In this document: positions 18,751-29,834 of the stretch, one piece after another | Layout: each line of letters starts with the position of its first letter | How positions within the stretch are numbered: position 1 is the stretch's first letter | Source: Plenodomus lindquistii | Lineage: Eukaryota > Ascomycota > Dothideomycetes > Pleosporales > Leptosphaeriaceae | Direction: 5' to 3' | DNA length: 64,000 nt | Assembly: GCA_025504975.1 (NCBI GenBank) | Contig: JANUWI010000020.1 | Coordinates: 620,001 to 684,000, forward strand | Program-made: the position numbers and the translations under genes | Notes under the pieces: generated by a model | What the model saw: the letters and a program-made list of their open reading frames with translations, nothing else | Databases searched by the model: none | What the model was told of the DNA's origin: nothing

Positions 18751-19971
18751 TCAGAACTCCTCGACTGTGATCCCTGCGTGCCTGAAGTGGCCTCTGGCGC
18801 TGTCTTGCTTCCCACCTACAACATCAATGCACCATTCTAGGAAGGAATCAAAGCCTTGCTCCGGCGCATCTTCAAAAGCACGCCAATTTTTCTTGATAAA
18901 TGCCTTCAGCTCGGCAAAGAACTCTTCTATTGGGTTTAGATCAGGTGAGTAAGGCGGCAGATACATCAACTTGACGCCAGCGTCGCAGCACATCTGCTCA
19001 AGTCGCTCCGTGTGGTGGAACGAGGCATTATCCATCACGAGCACAGACTTTGGCTCTGGCCACCTACCACAACGGGGGAGCAGTTGCTCTATGTAGTCCT
19101 TAAACACGGCGCTGACTGTTGAACCCTAGAACACGCGTGAGAGCAAGATCCCGTCCTGAGTGTACGCTGGCAGAATCTAATACCGCTGGTCGCAATGGAA
19201 CTTGGCCACCTACACAGGTGCTACGCCAAGAGGAGACCATTCTGTGCGTCTGAATCCGATACGTTTGTCGCAGCTAGACTCATCGATGAAGACAAGGTGG
19301 TACGACTAAACTTCTGTCAGGCTGTGCAAGTAAAAGTCTCGCAACTCCGCGTTCAGCTCTTGCGCAATCTGCCGCGCCACCTTCTTCAACCATCCTACCG
19401 CTCTCAGCGTTCTGCTGATGCTGTGTGTAGAGATGAGAACGCCAAACTCGTCCCATAGGAAGACGGCCATCTCCTCTAGGTACAGGCCTGGCTTCTCAAG
19501 CAGGCGTTCGCGTAGCGCGTCTAGCATCGGCGGCGTAATCGATCGTCGTCTCCCGCCCCCGTTCGCAGGAGCCTTGGTAGAGTGGAAATGGCGGAGGTTA
19601 GATCGTATTGCTTTGACCGAGCGCTTGCTGCAGCCAGCCGCTGTCGCCATCTGAGCGGCTGTGAGCGTCCTGTCGAGGATCATATCGCGAACGAGGTGGT
19701 GCTGCGAGGTAGCGAGGTGCGGCGCCATGCTTTCCAAGGCCTGTCTGTGCAAGATCAGCACATACTTCGCGCGATACAGTACGTTATCTGGCGGAGGTGT
19801 TGCGTGAGCACAGGGAACGCCTCTCTCGGTTGTCGTCACTGGAGCTCCAGCGTGTTCTATGCCTGGCTGTGCTGACGTGATTGGCTCACGAAAGCTCGTA
19901 GAGATACCTGCGCAACACCATCTGTGTCGCTCATCTCCTCTCATCCACACTGCGAGGCTCGTGTTGCTCAT
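18751..19971 (-). pseudogene. Tc1/IS630-type DDE transposase, dead
   Basis: One reading frame spans the interval with four stop codons between 19305 and 19108; those I read are TAG. The N-terminal helix-turn-helix region reads TAAQMATAAGCSKRSVKAIR. The catalytic core carries all three acidic positions: VFIDESS (D1), SVLVMDNASFHH (D2) and PPYSPDLNPIEEFFAELK (third position E, PIEE). TAG at positions where CAG fits suggests RIP-type C-to-T changes. I could not find terminal inverted repeats. It occupies the inner side of NLR2 within the invertible segment, upstream of that gene's promoter region. Confidence 0.8.
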
Positions 19972-20323
19972 TACAAGAGAACATGCTTTGGAGATGTTGT
20001 TGGTGGTTGTCGATGTTCGAGTATCTTATCAATTGTCGCAGCTGAAGGGCAACACCTGATCATACCGTGTCTACCGTGTCTACCGGTCAGCTGAAGCCTT
20101 GGCTCGAAGCGAGATGCGAGCGCCCGCGCCTTCAGCCGCCTTCCCTGCGAAGCTTCTTACGGCTTCACAATGAGCGACAAACACCTTCTCCGACAGTTAG
20201 ACGAAGAGAAAACATTGGGGAGAGTCACACAGAAAAAGGCGAGGTTCGTGCGCGATTCCGCTTCTCGGACGATCCTAGCAAGTGTCTCCACTTGGTAAAT
20301 GCAACGGCGTCCGGAGCGCACCA

Positions 20324-23300
20324 ATGCAGCACCCGGCTAGAGACAACACGACGTATAGCGGCAACCAAGCATATGGCGGGTCGACCAACTTCTACGGCAA
20401 CATCCATGGCGACGTCCACTTTCCGGCAGAGCCTCGCGAGGCTAGCGATTCATCACCCCACCAATGCCTGCGCGACCTGATAGTCACCGACCCGCGCGAC
20501 GACCGGGCGCGCATCGAAGACGAGAAGGACACGCTGCTCAAGGACTGCTATGCCTGGATCCTGGACGACGCCAGCTTCCAGCGATGGAGGGAGGGCGTGT
20601 CACGGCTGCTGTGGATCAGAGGCGACCCAGGCAAAGGCAAGACGATGATGACAATGGGTCTGATTTCTGAGCTATCTGGAAGGAAGGAGGTCAGGTCGTT
20701 GCAAAGGACAACATCGAGGATACCAAAACTAAAGCTCAGCTTAAATCAGGACACCACGAGTGCACCGAGGCCGCAGTTGTTGGCGTACTTCTTCTGCCAG
20801 AGCACACAGCCACAGCTCAACAATGCTGTGTCCGTCCTGCGCGGGCTGATTTACCTGCTTGTTGCGCAACAAGATCAGCTCATGAGACATGTGCAGAAGC
20901 GGTACAAGGCCGTCGGAAGCAAACTTTTCGAAGGGCCTAACGCTATTCACGCACTGAAAGAAATACTGTCAGACATCCTCAACGACCCGGCTCTACCAAT
21001 GACATACCTCCTAGTCGACGCTCTCGACGAGTGCACAACTGGCCTGTCTACTCTTCTACGCACCATTACCGACGACAGCCTTGCGCGACGGTCAAAGATC
21101 AAGTGGCTGGTGACAAGCCGCAACCTGCCGGAGATTGAGCAGTATCTGCAGCCAGACTCAGCCGGCATCAAGGTCAGTCTTGAGGTTAGTGCCAATCAGG
21201 TTTCGAGGGCGGTGGCAGCATTCATCAACTTTAAAGTGCAGGACTTGGCGACTGTAAAGAGGTACGAAGCTAGGCTGCAAGAAGAGGTTGAGAAGGTACT
21301 ACGCAGCAGAGCAGAAGGAACGTTTCTGTGGGTGTCGCTCGTGTGCAAAGAGCTGGAAAAGGTGCCGTTCTACAGCACGCGAGAGGTGCTGCATACATTA
21401 CCGCCAGGACTCGACCCACTGTACGACCGGATGATGACACAGATCTTGGCACAGGACCACATCAAGACAAGAGAGTACTGCAAAGATGTTCTCCGAGCAG
21501 TGACTGTTGCCTTCCGACCCTTGCGGTTAAAAGAACTCGTTGTTGTAGCTGGCCTCACAAGCGACCAGTTTAACGACCCCCAGGCAGTAGTTGACCTAGT
21601 GGGTCGATGTGGCTCCTTTCTTACCATCCGCCAAGACACTGTATCCTTCATCCACCTGTCTGCCAAGGACTATTTCATGACAGGTAACGGTCAGCAGATT
21701 TTGGATGGCGCAGCTGCAACGGAGCAAGGCCAGGTGATCCATCGCTTGATCAACGCGATGCGCAACACGCTGCAAAGAGATCTGTGCAGCTTAGAGAAGC
21801 AAGGACCGCAAATAAAGGGAATCACAGAGCAGATCCAGGACAGTGTCCTCTCACAGATTGCATATGCATGCGAGTACTGGATTGAACATTTGTGTGCCTT
21901 AGATCTCACGTCTTCAGCGACTTCCAAATATATACTGCAAGACGGAGGCATTGTCGATCTGTTTCTGCAGAAGAAGTTTCTCTACTGGCTAGAAGCTCTA
22001 AGTTTGTGCAAGAACGTCTCCAAAGGTGTTGTTGCAATTGAGAAACTCTGGTTACTTTTACAAGTATGTTTTGTCGTTACTCTTGCTAAAGGACTGTTAC
22101 ACTAACAAAAGCTAAGGGACGAGAAAAAACAAACGAATTAGCTAGGCTTGTCCAGGACACACATCGATTTGTTATGTATCACAAGACAGCTATTGAGACC
22201 ACTGCTTTACAAGCGTATGTATCTGCGTTGTTGTTCAGTCCAAAGAAGAGTTTGGTGAGGAAACTTTTCCAGCATGAAGAGCCAGATGATATCAAAATCA
22301 TACCAGCTATGGACGACAACTGGAGCGCGTGCCTGCAGACGCTCGAGGGCCATAGCCATGGGGTCAACTCGGTGGCCTTCTCGCACGACTCGACGCGGCT
22401 GGCGTCGGCGTCGCACGACAGGATCGTCAAGATCTGGAACGCCAGCAGCGGCGCGTGCCTGCAGACGCTCGAGGGCCATAGCCATGGGGTCAACTCGGTG
22501 GTCTTCTCGCACGACTCGGCCAGGCTGGCGTCGGCGTCGGACGACAAGACCGTCAAGATCTGGGACGCCAGCAGCGGCGCGTGCCTGCAGACGCTCGAGG
22601 GCCATAGCGATATGGTCACCTCGGTGGCCTTCTCGCACGACTCGACGCGGCTGGCGTCAGCGTCCCACAACAAGACCGTCAAGATCTGGGACGCCAGCAG
22701 CGGCGCGTGCCTGCAGACGCTCAAGGGCCATAGCGGAACGGTCAGCTCGGTGGCCTTCTCGCACGACTCGGCCAGGCTGGCGTCGGCGTCCGCGGACAAG
22801 ACCATCAAGATCTGGGACGCCAGCAGCGGCGCGTGCCTGCAGACGCTCGAGGGCCATAGCGATGCGGTCAGGTCTGTGGCCTTCTCGCACGACTCGACCC
22901 GGCTGGCGTCGGCGTCGGAGGACAGCACCGTCAAGATCTGGGACGCCCGCAGCGGCGCGTGCCTGCAGACGCTCGAGGGCCATAGCTATGGGTTCAGCTC
23001 TGTGGCCTTCTCGCACGACTCGGCCAGGCTGGCGTCGGCGTCGGGGGACAGCACCGTCAAGATCTGGGACGCCCGCAGCGGCGCGTGCCTGCAGACGCTC
23101 GAGGGCCATAGCGATTGGGTCAACTCGGTGGCCTTCTCGCACGACTCGACCCGGCTGGCGTCGGTGTCGGACGACAGCACCGTCAAGATCTGGGACGCCA
23201 GCAGCGGCGCGTGCCTGCAGACGCTCGAGGGCCATAGCAGTAGGGTCTGGTCGGTGGCCTTCTCGCACGACTCGATCCGGCTGGCGTCAGCGTCGGAGGA

Positions 23301-23949
23301 CAGCACCGTCAAGATCTGGGACGCCAGCAGCGGCGCGTGCCTGCAGACGCTCGAGGGCCATAGCCATGACGTCTGGTCGGTGGCCTTCTCGCACGACTCG
23401 ACCCGGCTGGCGTCGGCGTCGGACGACAGCACCGTCAAGATCTGGGACGCCAGCAGCGGCGCGTGCCTGCAGACGCTCGAGGGCCATAGCGATTGGGTCA
23501 ACTCGGTGGCCTTCTCGCACGACTCGACCCGGCTGGCGTCGGCGTCGCACGACAGGATCGTCAAGATCTGGGACGCCAGCAGCGGCGCGTGCCTGCAGAC
23601 GCTCGAGGGCCATAGCGATTGGGTCAACTCGGTGGCCTTCTCGCACGACTCGACCCGGCTGGCGTCGGCGTCGCACGACAGGATCGTCAAGATCTGGGAC
23701 GCCAGCAGCGGCGCGTGCCTGCAGACGCTCCAGGACCACAGCGATTTTGCCAGATTAGTGGGCTTTGCAACCCAGCAACCTGTTAATGAGGCTATCAGCA
23801 TTAGCTTAGATGATACCTGGATCACTTTTAATGCTCAAAAGCGGTTGTGGCTCCCATCAGACTATCGTCCAAGTTGCTCAGCTGTGTCAGGCAGATGTAT
23901 TAGTATAGGCACAGGATCTGGAAAGGTGTGGATATTCTGCCTGAAGTAA
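20324..23949 (+). CDS. NACHT-WD40 NOD-like receptor (NLR2), intact, about 1190 aa
   Basis: Exons 20324-22063 and 22117-23949; the intron (22064-22116) matches that of NLR1. The ATG at 20324 follows the same APM context as NLR1. Residues 10-29 carry the motif TYSGNQAYGGSTNFYGNIHG, related to but distinct from that of NLR1. From residue 38 (REASDSSPHQ) to the end of exon 1 it reads the same as NLR1: Walker A GDPGKGKT (100-107), Walker B YLLVDALDEC (228-237), then KWLVTSRN. Exon 2 begins with a STAND linker (GREKTNELARLVQDTHRF), then 11 full 42-residue WD40 units and a degenerate blade and tail ending WIFCLK. The units differ mostly at the residues after GHS and after RLASAS, the positions known to vary in HET-D/E/R. 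It would be a cytosolic self/non-self sensor. Upstream is the dead transposon, not an effector gene. Confidence 0.88.
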
Positions 23950-24021
23950 GCTAATGTTGATCTTCTTAGTGCAGCGCAGTGTATGTAGAGCTTCTTTATT
24001 TATTACTTCTTATCTTTATTT
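20431..24021 (+). repeat. Right arm of the NLR inverted repeat
   Basis: Mirror copy of 9239-13397. Outside the gene the match continues 72 bp past the stop codon (GCTAATGTTGATCTTCTTAG...) and is lost after CTTATCTTTATTT near 24021. The inner edge is 20431, inside codon 36 of NLR2, so both receptor N-termini and promoters are unique sequence. Confidence 0.9.
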
Positions 24022-25103
24022 CAAGAGATTAGCACTTATAGAGGGACGGAGATGTACATACATATATACGTGAGTTCTTTGCCACACCAAAACTTCGAGA
24101 TGTGCAATTATGTTGTGGTTCCCTTTAAAACAGGGAGCACGCTGCTCTGCTCGGCACGTAAGGCGGGTATACTTTACTAGATTAACGTTAGAATACTTTG
24201 TAGACGTAGCGTAATCTTCTAGAAGATTCTTTTTTTGCGCAAGCAATAGTTTTAAAAGCTGTATATCTACTGGTACTTGAAACACCTTACCTAATATAGT
24301 AAGTGGGGAGCGGACCCCTGCTTACACGTTAACGAAAACGGTGTTGCAGCGGCGCACAGGGGTGAAACTGCAATCGCTAGCGACTGTACAGTGTATCGTT
24401 TGCCAAAACTCTTCGCAAACTAGTGCACAAACAGTGCATCTTCGAAGTTCTCCCGAGGCTGCGGAGGAGCCAGAATAAGGGCGTATTGGGTACAGTTATC
24501 GTCTTCTACGTGTAAAGCTTAGTGCGCTCGCATATGCTCCAATTCGTTACTGATCGCCGTAGCGCTTTGCAGGAGCTGGGCCAGCCCTTTCTCATAGTCA
24601 AGCCAGGTCCCCTTCAGCTCATCCTCAAAGCCTTGAACAATGTCTGGAAACATCGTGGCAAGGTGACATCACATTCGCTGACTACTTGCTTCTTGATTCT
24701 GGATGCAGGAGGTAGCTAGAACCCAACTACGACCATCAAAGATATCCTGCTAGACATTTACATGCTACCGGACGATCCAGACCCTTGACAATAGCATCCT
24801 CACGGTGCATCCCAAGCCCTAATACATGCTGTAGAAATGGGCAAGCCTGTAATGAGCATGGAGCAAGAGGCGCAGATGAAACCATTGGGTGCACTGTGGA
24901 GCCTCGAGAAGGCTTTCTACTGGTGGTGCTGATTGATTAGGAATTTGTTGCGAGTGGAAGTGACTTGGATGTGAGATGACGGCTATCCCACGAGCAAGTC
25001 GTGTATAGTTCTGACTTGGCGTTCTTGACTGTTAATCCACTTTAAGTCATCTTTGGAGATTCTCTTACCACACCTGGCTCCTGAAAGGTTTGACTGCTTA
25101 TAT
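24022..25103. other. No gene seen
   Basis: Short frames only, with stops on both strands. The longest is 89 codons (24016-24285, minus) and has no motif. Confidence 0.4.
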
Positions 25104-25382
25104 TCACGATCCCGTCAAATATATCTCTTGTACATAGAGTTCATTACAAGTCTCGCAGCGTAGATGCTTAAGAACGTCAATACCCGCTTGCTCTTTCCAG
25201 GGTCCAGCTAGCACCTTACCGTCGAAGGTAGAATGTGCAGTAAGCAGAGGAAGGTGAAGGAGTTTCTCTTGTGGCTTTGCACTTGTAGCCGTGATTGAGA
25301 AGGCAAGGTTCCAGGTTACAAGAAGTGGAGAACGTAGATTGTAAGAAGAGAGAAGACTACAAGAGGGCTTGGTAGTAATCAA
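25104..25382 (-). pseudogene. BTB/POZ domain fragment
   Basis: The minus strand reads LLHLPLLTAHSTF-DGKVLAGPWKEQAGIDVLKHLRCETC. This resembles the fungal BTB/POZ core (VHxxLLxxHSxFFxxALxGxWxE) with one residue out of place. The rest of the fold is absent. It is a second, more damaged relative of the fragment at 25.65-26.45 kb on the same strand, so a tandem duplication is likely. Confidence 0.45.
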
Positions 25383-25649
25383 GGATCCTGGGGGGCGAAG
25401 GTGGTAAGGAGGTAGAGATATCTTGGAGACTTGTTGAATTTATTAACACTGTTCCTACCTCACCGCATCAATCACAGCAGATTTGTGATTTACTCCCGAG
25501 TTAGCCTAATTCTTGGAGAAGCCCAGCGTACAGGAGCTCTGGAGGGAAGTGTGCAACAGGGCCCCTATCCACATCCATGCGTATAGGCTACTTTGTCGGG
25601 CTTTCCAGCTCACTATCATCAGCTTTAGTCTTCCATCCTGGACATCTCT

Positions 25650-26452
25650 TTCGCTCAGCGGTCTTCTACGTTATCGTGGTAGTCGTAAGGATAAAGCTTG
25701 TCGTCAAGGTCGCTAAGGCTGTGCTACAAGTTTTGGTAATAGTGCCAAAGCATAGCGTGAAAGTCGGAAGGGAGACTGTCCCGCAGTTTGAGCTCTTTCT
25801 CCCTTTTTTCTTCCACGTCTAAACTATAGGTGTGGCAGTGTGCGGCGACCATCAGCTTGCGGATGGAATGGCCGGACGGGAAGTGGGTAAAAGCGAAGAT
25901 GATGGTTTAGTACCATGTGTTGCCACTAAGAACATCCTCAACCACGGCATGATGAACAGCTTGGCGGAAAGATTCAGCAACAATCTAATCAGCAAGGACC
26001 AAGGCTCCTAGAAGGTTTTGTGTGCCGTCTCCTGTACATGTGCAGACTGTGTCGCAACGACATGCTTCATTGTAGCGTCCGCTCGCAGCCTTTCCGGTGT
26101 ACATGTAGTTGACAAAGACCTTAACTAAACGCGCAAAGTTAGCTGTTATTCAATGCCTGTCTATCTGTGTTGTCTTACACTCGTCGCACCTAACGTCGTC
26201 TAGGACTACAACACCCTCCTGAGCCTCATTCCATGGACCTTTAAGCGCGCTCGCGAAGTATTCGGAGTGGCTGATGAGAAGTGCGCAATGTATAGAGTAC
26301 TCCTCTTTTTCAGCACCAACTTTAACAATAATAATTGAAGCAGCGCCTCCAGTAGCGGATCTATCGCAATCAGCTGTGACTGCAATAAGCTTAATAATCA
26401 TAAATACCTTAAGAGCGCTAACTTGGGGTTGCCTGACATGTTTTATAAGCAT
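25650..26452 (-). pseudogene. BTB/POZ domain protein, dead
   Basis: The BTB core is clear: IIIVKVGAEKEEYSIHCALL, ISHSEYFASALKGPWNEAQEG, VVVLDDVRCDE. After a stop and about 40 bp it continues with VKVFVNYMYTGK, a Cys-rich insert, LLGALVLAD, then after another stop IVAESFRQAVHHAVVEDVLSG and the C-terminal DFHAMLWHYYQNL. That order is typical of fungal BTB proteins of about 250 aa, probably adaptors for ubiquitin ligases or for transcription. At least three in-frame stops or shifts make it a pseudogene. The 40-bp gap after DVRCDECK could once have been an intron. Confidence 0.65.
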
Positions 26453-27439
26453 ATCAAAATGTGAGGTACAGGAACGGCGTGCTTCTGTAACGGCTCAAGA
26501 ACATGAGGTGCCGAAAGGCGTCCGAATCAGCTCTAAGGCATATGGGAGTGCGCGCGGATCAAGAAGCCAAACAAATCATATTCTTATAGGCCTTGTACGA
26601 AAGGACAAGAAAATCATGCCTCTACAGTTCTATCAAGGAAGCAAGCTATATAGGATGGGACTCGGTGGTAGTTCTGGGCCCTTACGGGGTTCTCTCCTTT
26701 CTTCTACTGTGTTGACACGTAGGTAACAGTGGGGTAGGAATTCCTGTAGAATCTGGACTAAGTACCGTACGGAGGTGGTTCGGGTAGGGGTCGGTATAGT
26801 CTCCCATCTTTGATAAGCTTGTATGGAGAAAGATGGGGGTGGCTCACGAGGGGGCTCCTGTGGCTGAGGGTCGTCGTTGTAATAGGATGTAGCTTTGTCA
26901 CAGCTTCTGAGGAGTTAAGGAGGGCCTTCTAAACACTGCGCAAAGGTAAAGGTGACAGTGATTGCTCATAGGCCATCCTACAAATCTCAAGCCACTTTTA
27001 GACTAGCGTCTTGCCCTAGAATACTTTTACTATTTGTAATTTGCAACCTTCTCTGCAGACTAGAGCTTGTTAACAGTAAGTGTTGAATGAAACGGCAGTA
27101 GTAATGAATTTGTAGACAGGTATCTAGTATTTCGTAGGGCGCATAGAGTGGCCAAGAGAGACAATGCCGACATTATAGGCGCGGAGTTCTGCAGTAGTAG
27201 ATCTTTTAGCCAGGTCCACGTAAGCTAGGAAGGATTTAAGGTAAGGATCGAAGTCGCTAGTTTGACATTTAATTATACCTAACGTACCTTGCTAATGCTA
27301 ATCTTCCGTTTTACCGAGACCAAGCATAATCCTTAGTAATGGGATGATGTTAGGCCAGCCATCCTTTCCTGTGCGTAAAACGTCTAGACTCTGTGTTTAT
27401 TGCTTCCAAAGGAAGCTCTTACAGTCAAATAGAGTAAGG
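26453..27439. other. No gene seen
   Basis: An open frame at 26274-26726 (+) is antisense to the BTB relic and has no domain. The rest holds nothing recognisable except the 32-bp repeat at 27399-27430 described at 15591. Confidence 0.4.
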
Positions 27440-29291
27440 TATTCCACCACCAAGCCGGCCACACCACCGAGCCGGCCACTTTTCCTTAGCATCATAAACA
27501 CCACACTCTACACGATATGCCTCAACAACGCAACGCGATATCAATTCAAGCTAAAGGACAGTTAGAACTTGCTTGTTTGGCCTTTAAATCCGGCTAATTT
27601 AAAAGCCACCGACGCGCTACTGCAGCCTTTAGAGCCAGTCATCAGAGGCTCTCTAATCGAATCAACAGAATCGCGCCACGCTCCCAAACTCGACCCGGTA
27701 TCTAGAAACTCACTGCCACCAAAGAGTAGACGACTGTCCAATATATACTTAACCTTAGTTCGCAAGGGTTTGCGCCCTAGCTGTGCGAGGTAGAAGATAT
27801 AGCCAGCAAGATACTATAGGTACGCGACAGGACACCGGTGGGCAAGCACTAGGCGGAGCGCTTCATAACGCGCTCCGGCGAGCTCAAGATGGCTTTCAAT
27901 CAAGCAAAGGATAGGCAGAGGACAGAAAATAAGGCAGGAGGATCCAGAGATCATTAGCGCGTAGTTCAAGCTCATAGAGGAGACAGGAGTCAAGTACGGC
28001 GTCCACAACAACGACGTCCACAACTTCAACAAGACTGGCTTCCAGATGGGCGTAATTGGGTCTATGAAAGTCGTCACAGGCTCTAAGAGACGCAATTGGC
28101 CAGACCTCATCCAGCCAGGCGATCGCGAGTGGGTTACCGCCATCCAGAGCATATGCGCCTCTAGAAATGCAACCCCGCCTTTTATTATCTATAAAGGACG
28201 CGTACACATCTCTGCGTGGTACAAGGAGGCCGGTATCCCTCACAATTAGAAGCTCTTAGTCTCTAAAAACGGCTAGACAAACAACGCGCTTGGGCTGGAG
28301 TGGTTGAAGCACTTTAACGCGTATACAAAGGCGCGAAAGGTAGGGGCATACCAGTTGCTAATCTTAGACGGCGACAAGAGCCACCTCAACCAAGAGTTCA
28401 AGGACTACTGCGTGAAGAACAAGATTCTAACACTCTGTATGCCCCCCTATTCATTTTACATCCTCTAGCCACTTAATGTGGTGTGTTTCTCGCCGTTAAA
28501 GCGCAGGTACTCTCAACGCGTGCGAGACTTAGCACGCTAACGCGTCTTCCACATTAACAAAGAAACCTTCCTCCCCGCCTTTAAAGACGCGTTTTTTAAC
28601 GTGTTTACGGTTAACAACTGTCAAAAGGCCTTTAAAGTGTCAGGGCCAGTCCCTATTAACACGCAGGTGGTGCTAGATCGCATTGATTTCCAGATACATA
28701 CCCCACCTTAACCCTCCCCGCCGGCAGACCCATGGCAATCGAAGACTCCAAGCAATACTCATAAATTTGGGTCTCAGTCAAAGCTCGTACGCGAGTCCTT
28801 TACTCGGTCACCTGTAATTGCACAAGCTGGCTTTCTCACAACTTGTAAAAGGTGCTGAGAACATGCTGCATGAAAACGTTCTTCAAGCAGGCCGTATTCG
28901 CAAGCTTGAGGAGCAATTAGCAGAGATAGCAAAGAGGAAGAGGCGTAAAAGGAAGAGGATCCAGCAAGGAGGTACTCTTAAGTACAGTGCTAGGTCGCAG
29001 GCTGCTACAGCCTCAACTGCAGCGCCTGCTCTATTAAAACGTGCGCGTAGTAGTAGTAGTTGTTAAGCACCTGCTCAACCAGGTGTCCGGCGCTGTAGCA
29101 ATTGAAGAGGGACTAGGCACAACGCTTGTACGTGCCAGAAAGGTTCAAAAAGTACTTTTAAATCAGATGCGAGCTCTGTAGCGGTAGAGTCAGATGTTGA
29201 TAGTAATGATAATGACGATTGAAAACATGGTGTTCATGATGCCATGGAAAAGTGGCCGGCTCGGTGGTGTGGCTGGCTCGGTGGTGGAATA
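27440..29291 (+). mobile_element. Fot/pogo-type DNA transposon, complete but mutated (1.85 kb)
   Basis: Near-perfect terminal inverted repeats of about 47 bp: TATTCCACCACCAAGCCGGC... from 27440, and its reverse complement ending GGTGGAATA at 29291. Both are bordered by TA, the usual target site. The length matches Fot1-like elements (about 1.8-1.9 kb). It encodes a pogo/CENP-B-type transposase on the + strand, now broken (separate entry). Confidence 0.88.
27562..28712 (+). pseudogene. pogo-type DDE transposase, dead
   Basis: Readable blocks include FITRSGELKMAFNQAKDRQR, GFQMGVIGSMKVVTGSKRR, WVTAIQSICASRNATPPFII, LLILDGDKSHLNQEFKDYC, LTLCMPPYSFYIL-PLNVVCFSPLKR and VFHINKETFLPAFKDAFF. These are the DDE core of Fot/pogo proteins. 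The first catalytic block reads NFNKTGFQMG where the family has xFDETGF, so the Asp is lost (D to N, E to K, both G-to-A changes). Many TAG codons replace Q or W. Both patterns fit RIP. The N-terminal CENP-B-like DNA-binding part is only weakly readable. Confidence 0.75.
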
Positions 29292-29417
29292 CGTTATTTT
29301 ATATGTTTGTATATAGTCTTGTAACTCTTTACTTCTTCTTTTTCTTCTCTATCTTTCTTCTCTCCTCTTTTGTGACACCCAAGCGGTTCCCTTGTCTCTT
29401 TCTTCTTGAGGCGGTCT

Positions 29418-29726
29418 GTTCGGGTGGGCAACAAATCTATTCGGGTCGGCGTTCTAGACAGTTGTCATACTAGCGTCACTACTAGCGCGTGAATTGACGA
29501 ACACTAAACTACACTCACACACCTGCACTCACACACCTGCACTCACATACGGCCCCTAAATCTTTCCCTTGCGCTAAAAATTAGCAAGAAATACGTATAT
29601 AATCACATTCTATAAAGAAATATCGCGTGAAGAAGAGGAGTAAGGTACCTTGTGAGGGAATGATATCTACTGCGCGGCGTTTCTGTGAGAACGCCCACCC
29701 AAATAGATTTGTTGCCCACCCGAATA
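29418..29726. mobile_element. MITE family copy A
   Basis: The end TTCGGGTGGGCAACAAATCT...GGCGTTC at 29418-29453 is inversely repeated at 29690-29726 (GAACGCCCACCCAAATAGAT...CCCGAA). The same ends occur at 45.5 kb. No coding capacity, about 310 bp. The transposon superfamily is not identified; the target site is not clear. Confidence 0.75.
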
Positions 29727-29834
29727 GAGTGGCCCTTAATGTAACACACATCTCATCATTACAAAATCCAAGAAAGATGTGGCTGACTAGCCCAGCATGG
29801 CTACGAGGCTCAGCTCACCAAGCACAGCCATACC

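Noticed and set aside
20282..20323. Upstream GTG start for NLR2 (and 13525 for NLR1)
   Set aside because: GTG is not a usual start in ascomycetes, and both genes have an ATG at the same aligned position.
22179..23825. Antisense frames opposite the NLR2 WD40 array
   Set aside because: The same artefact of repeat length; mirror of the left arm.
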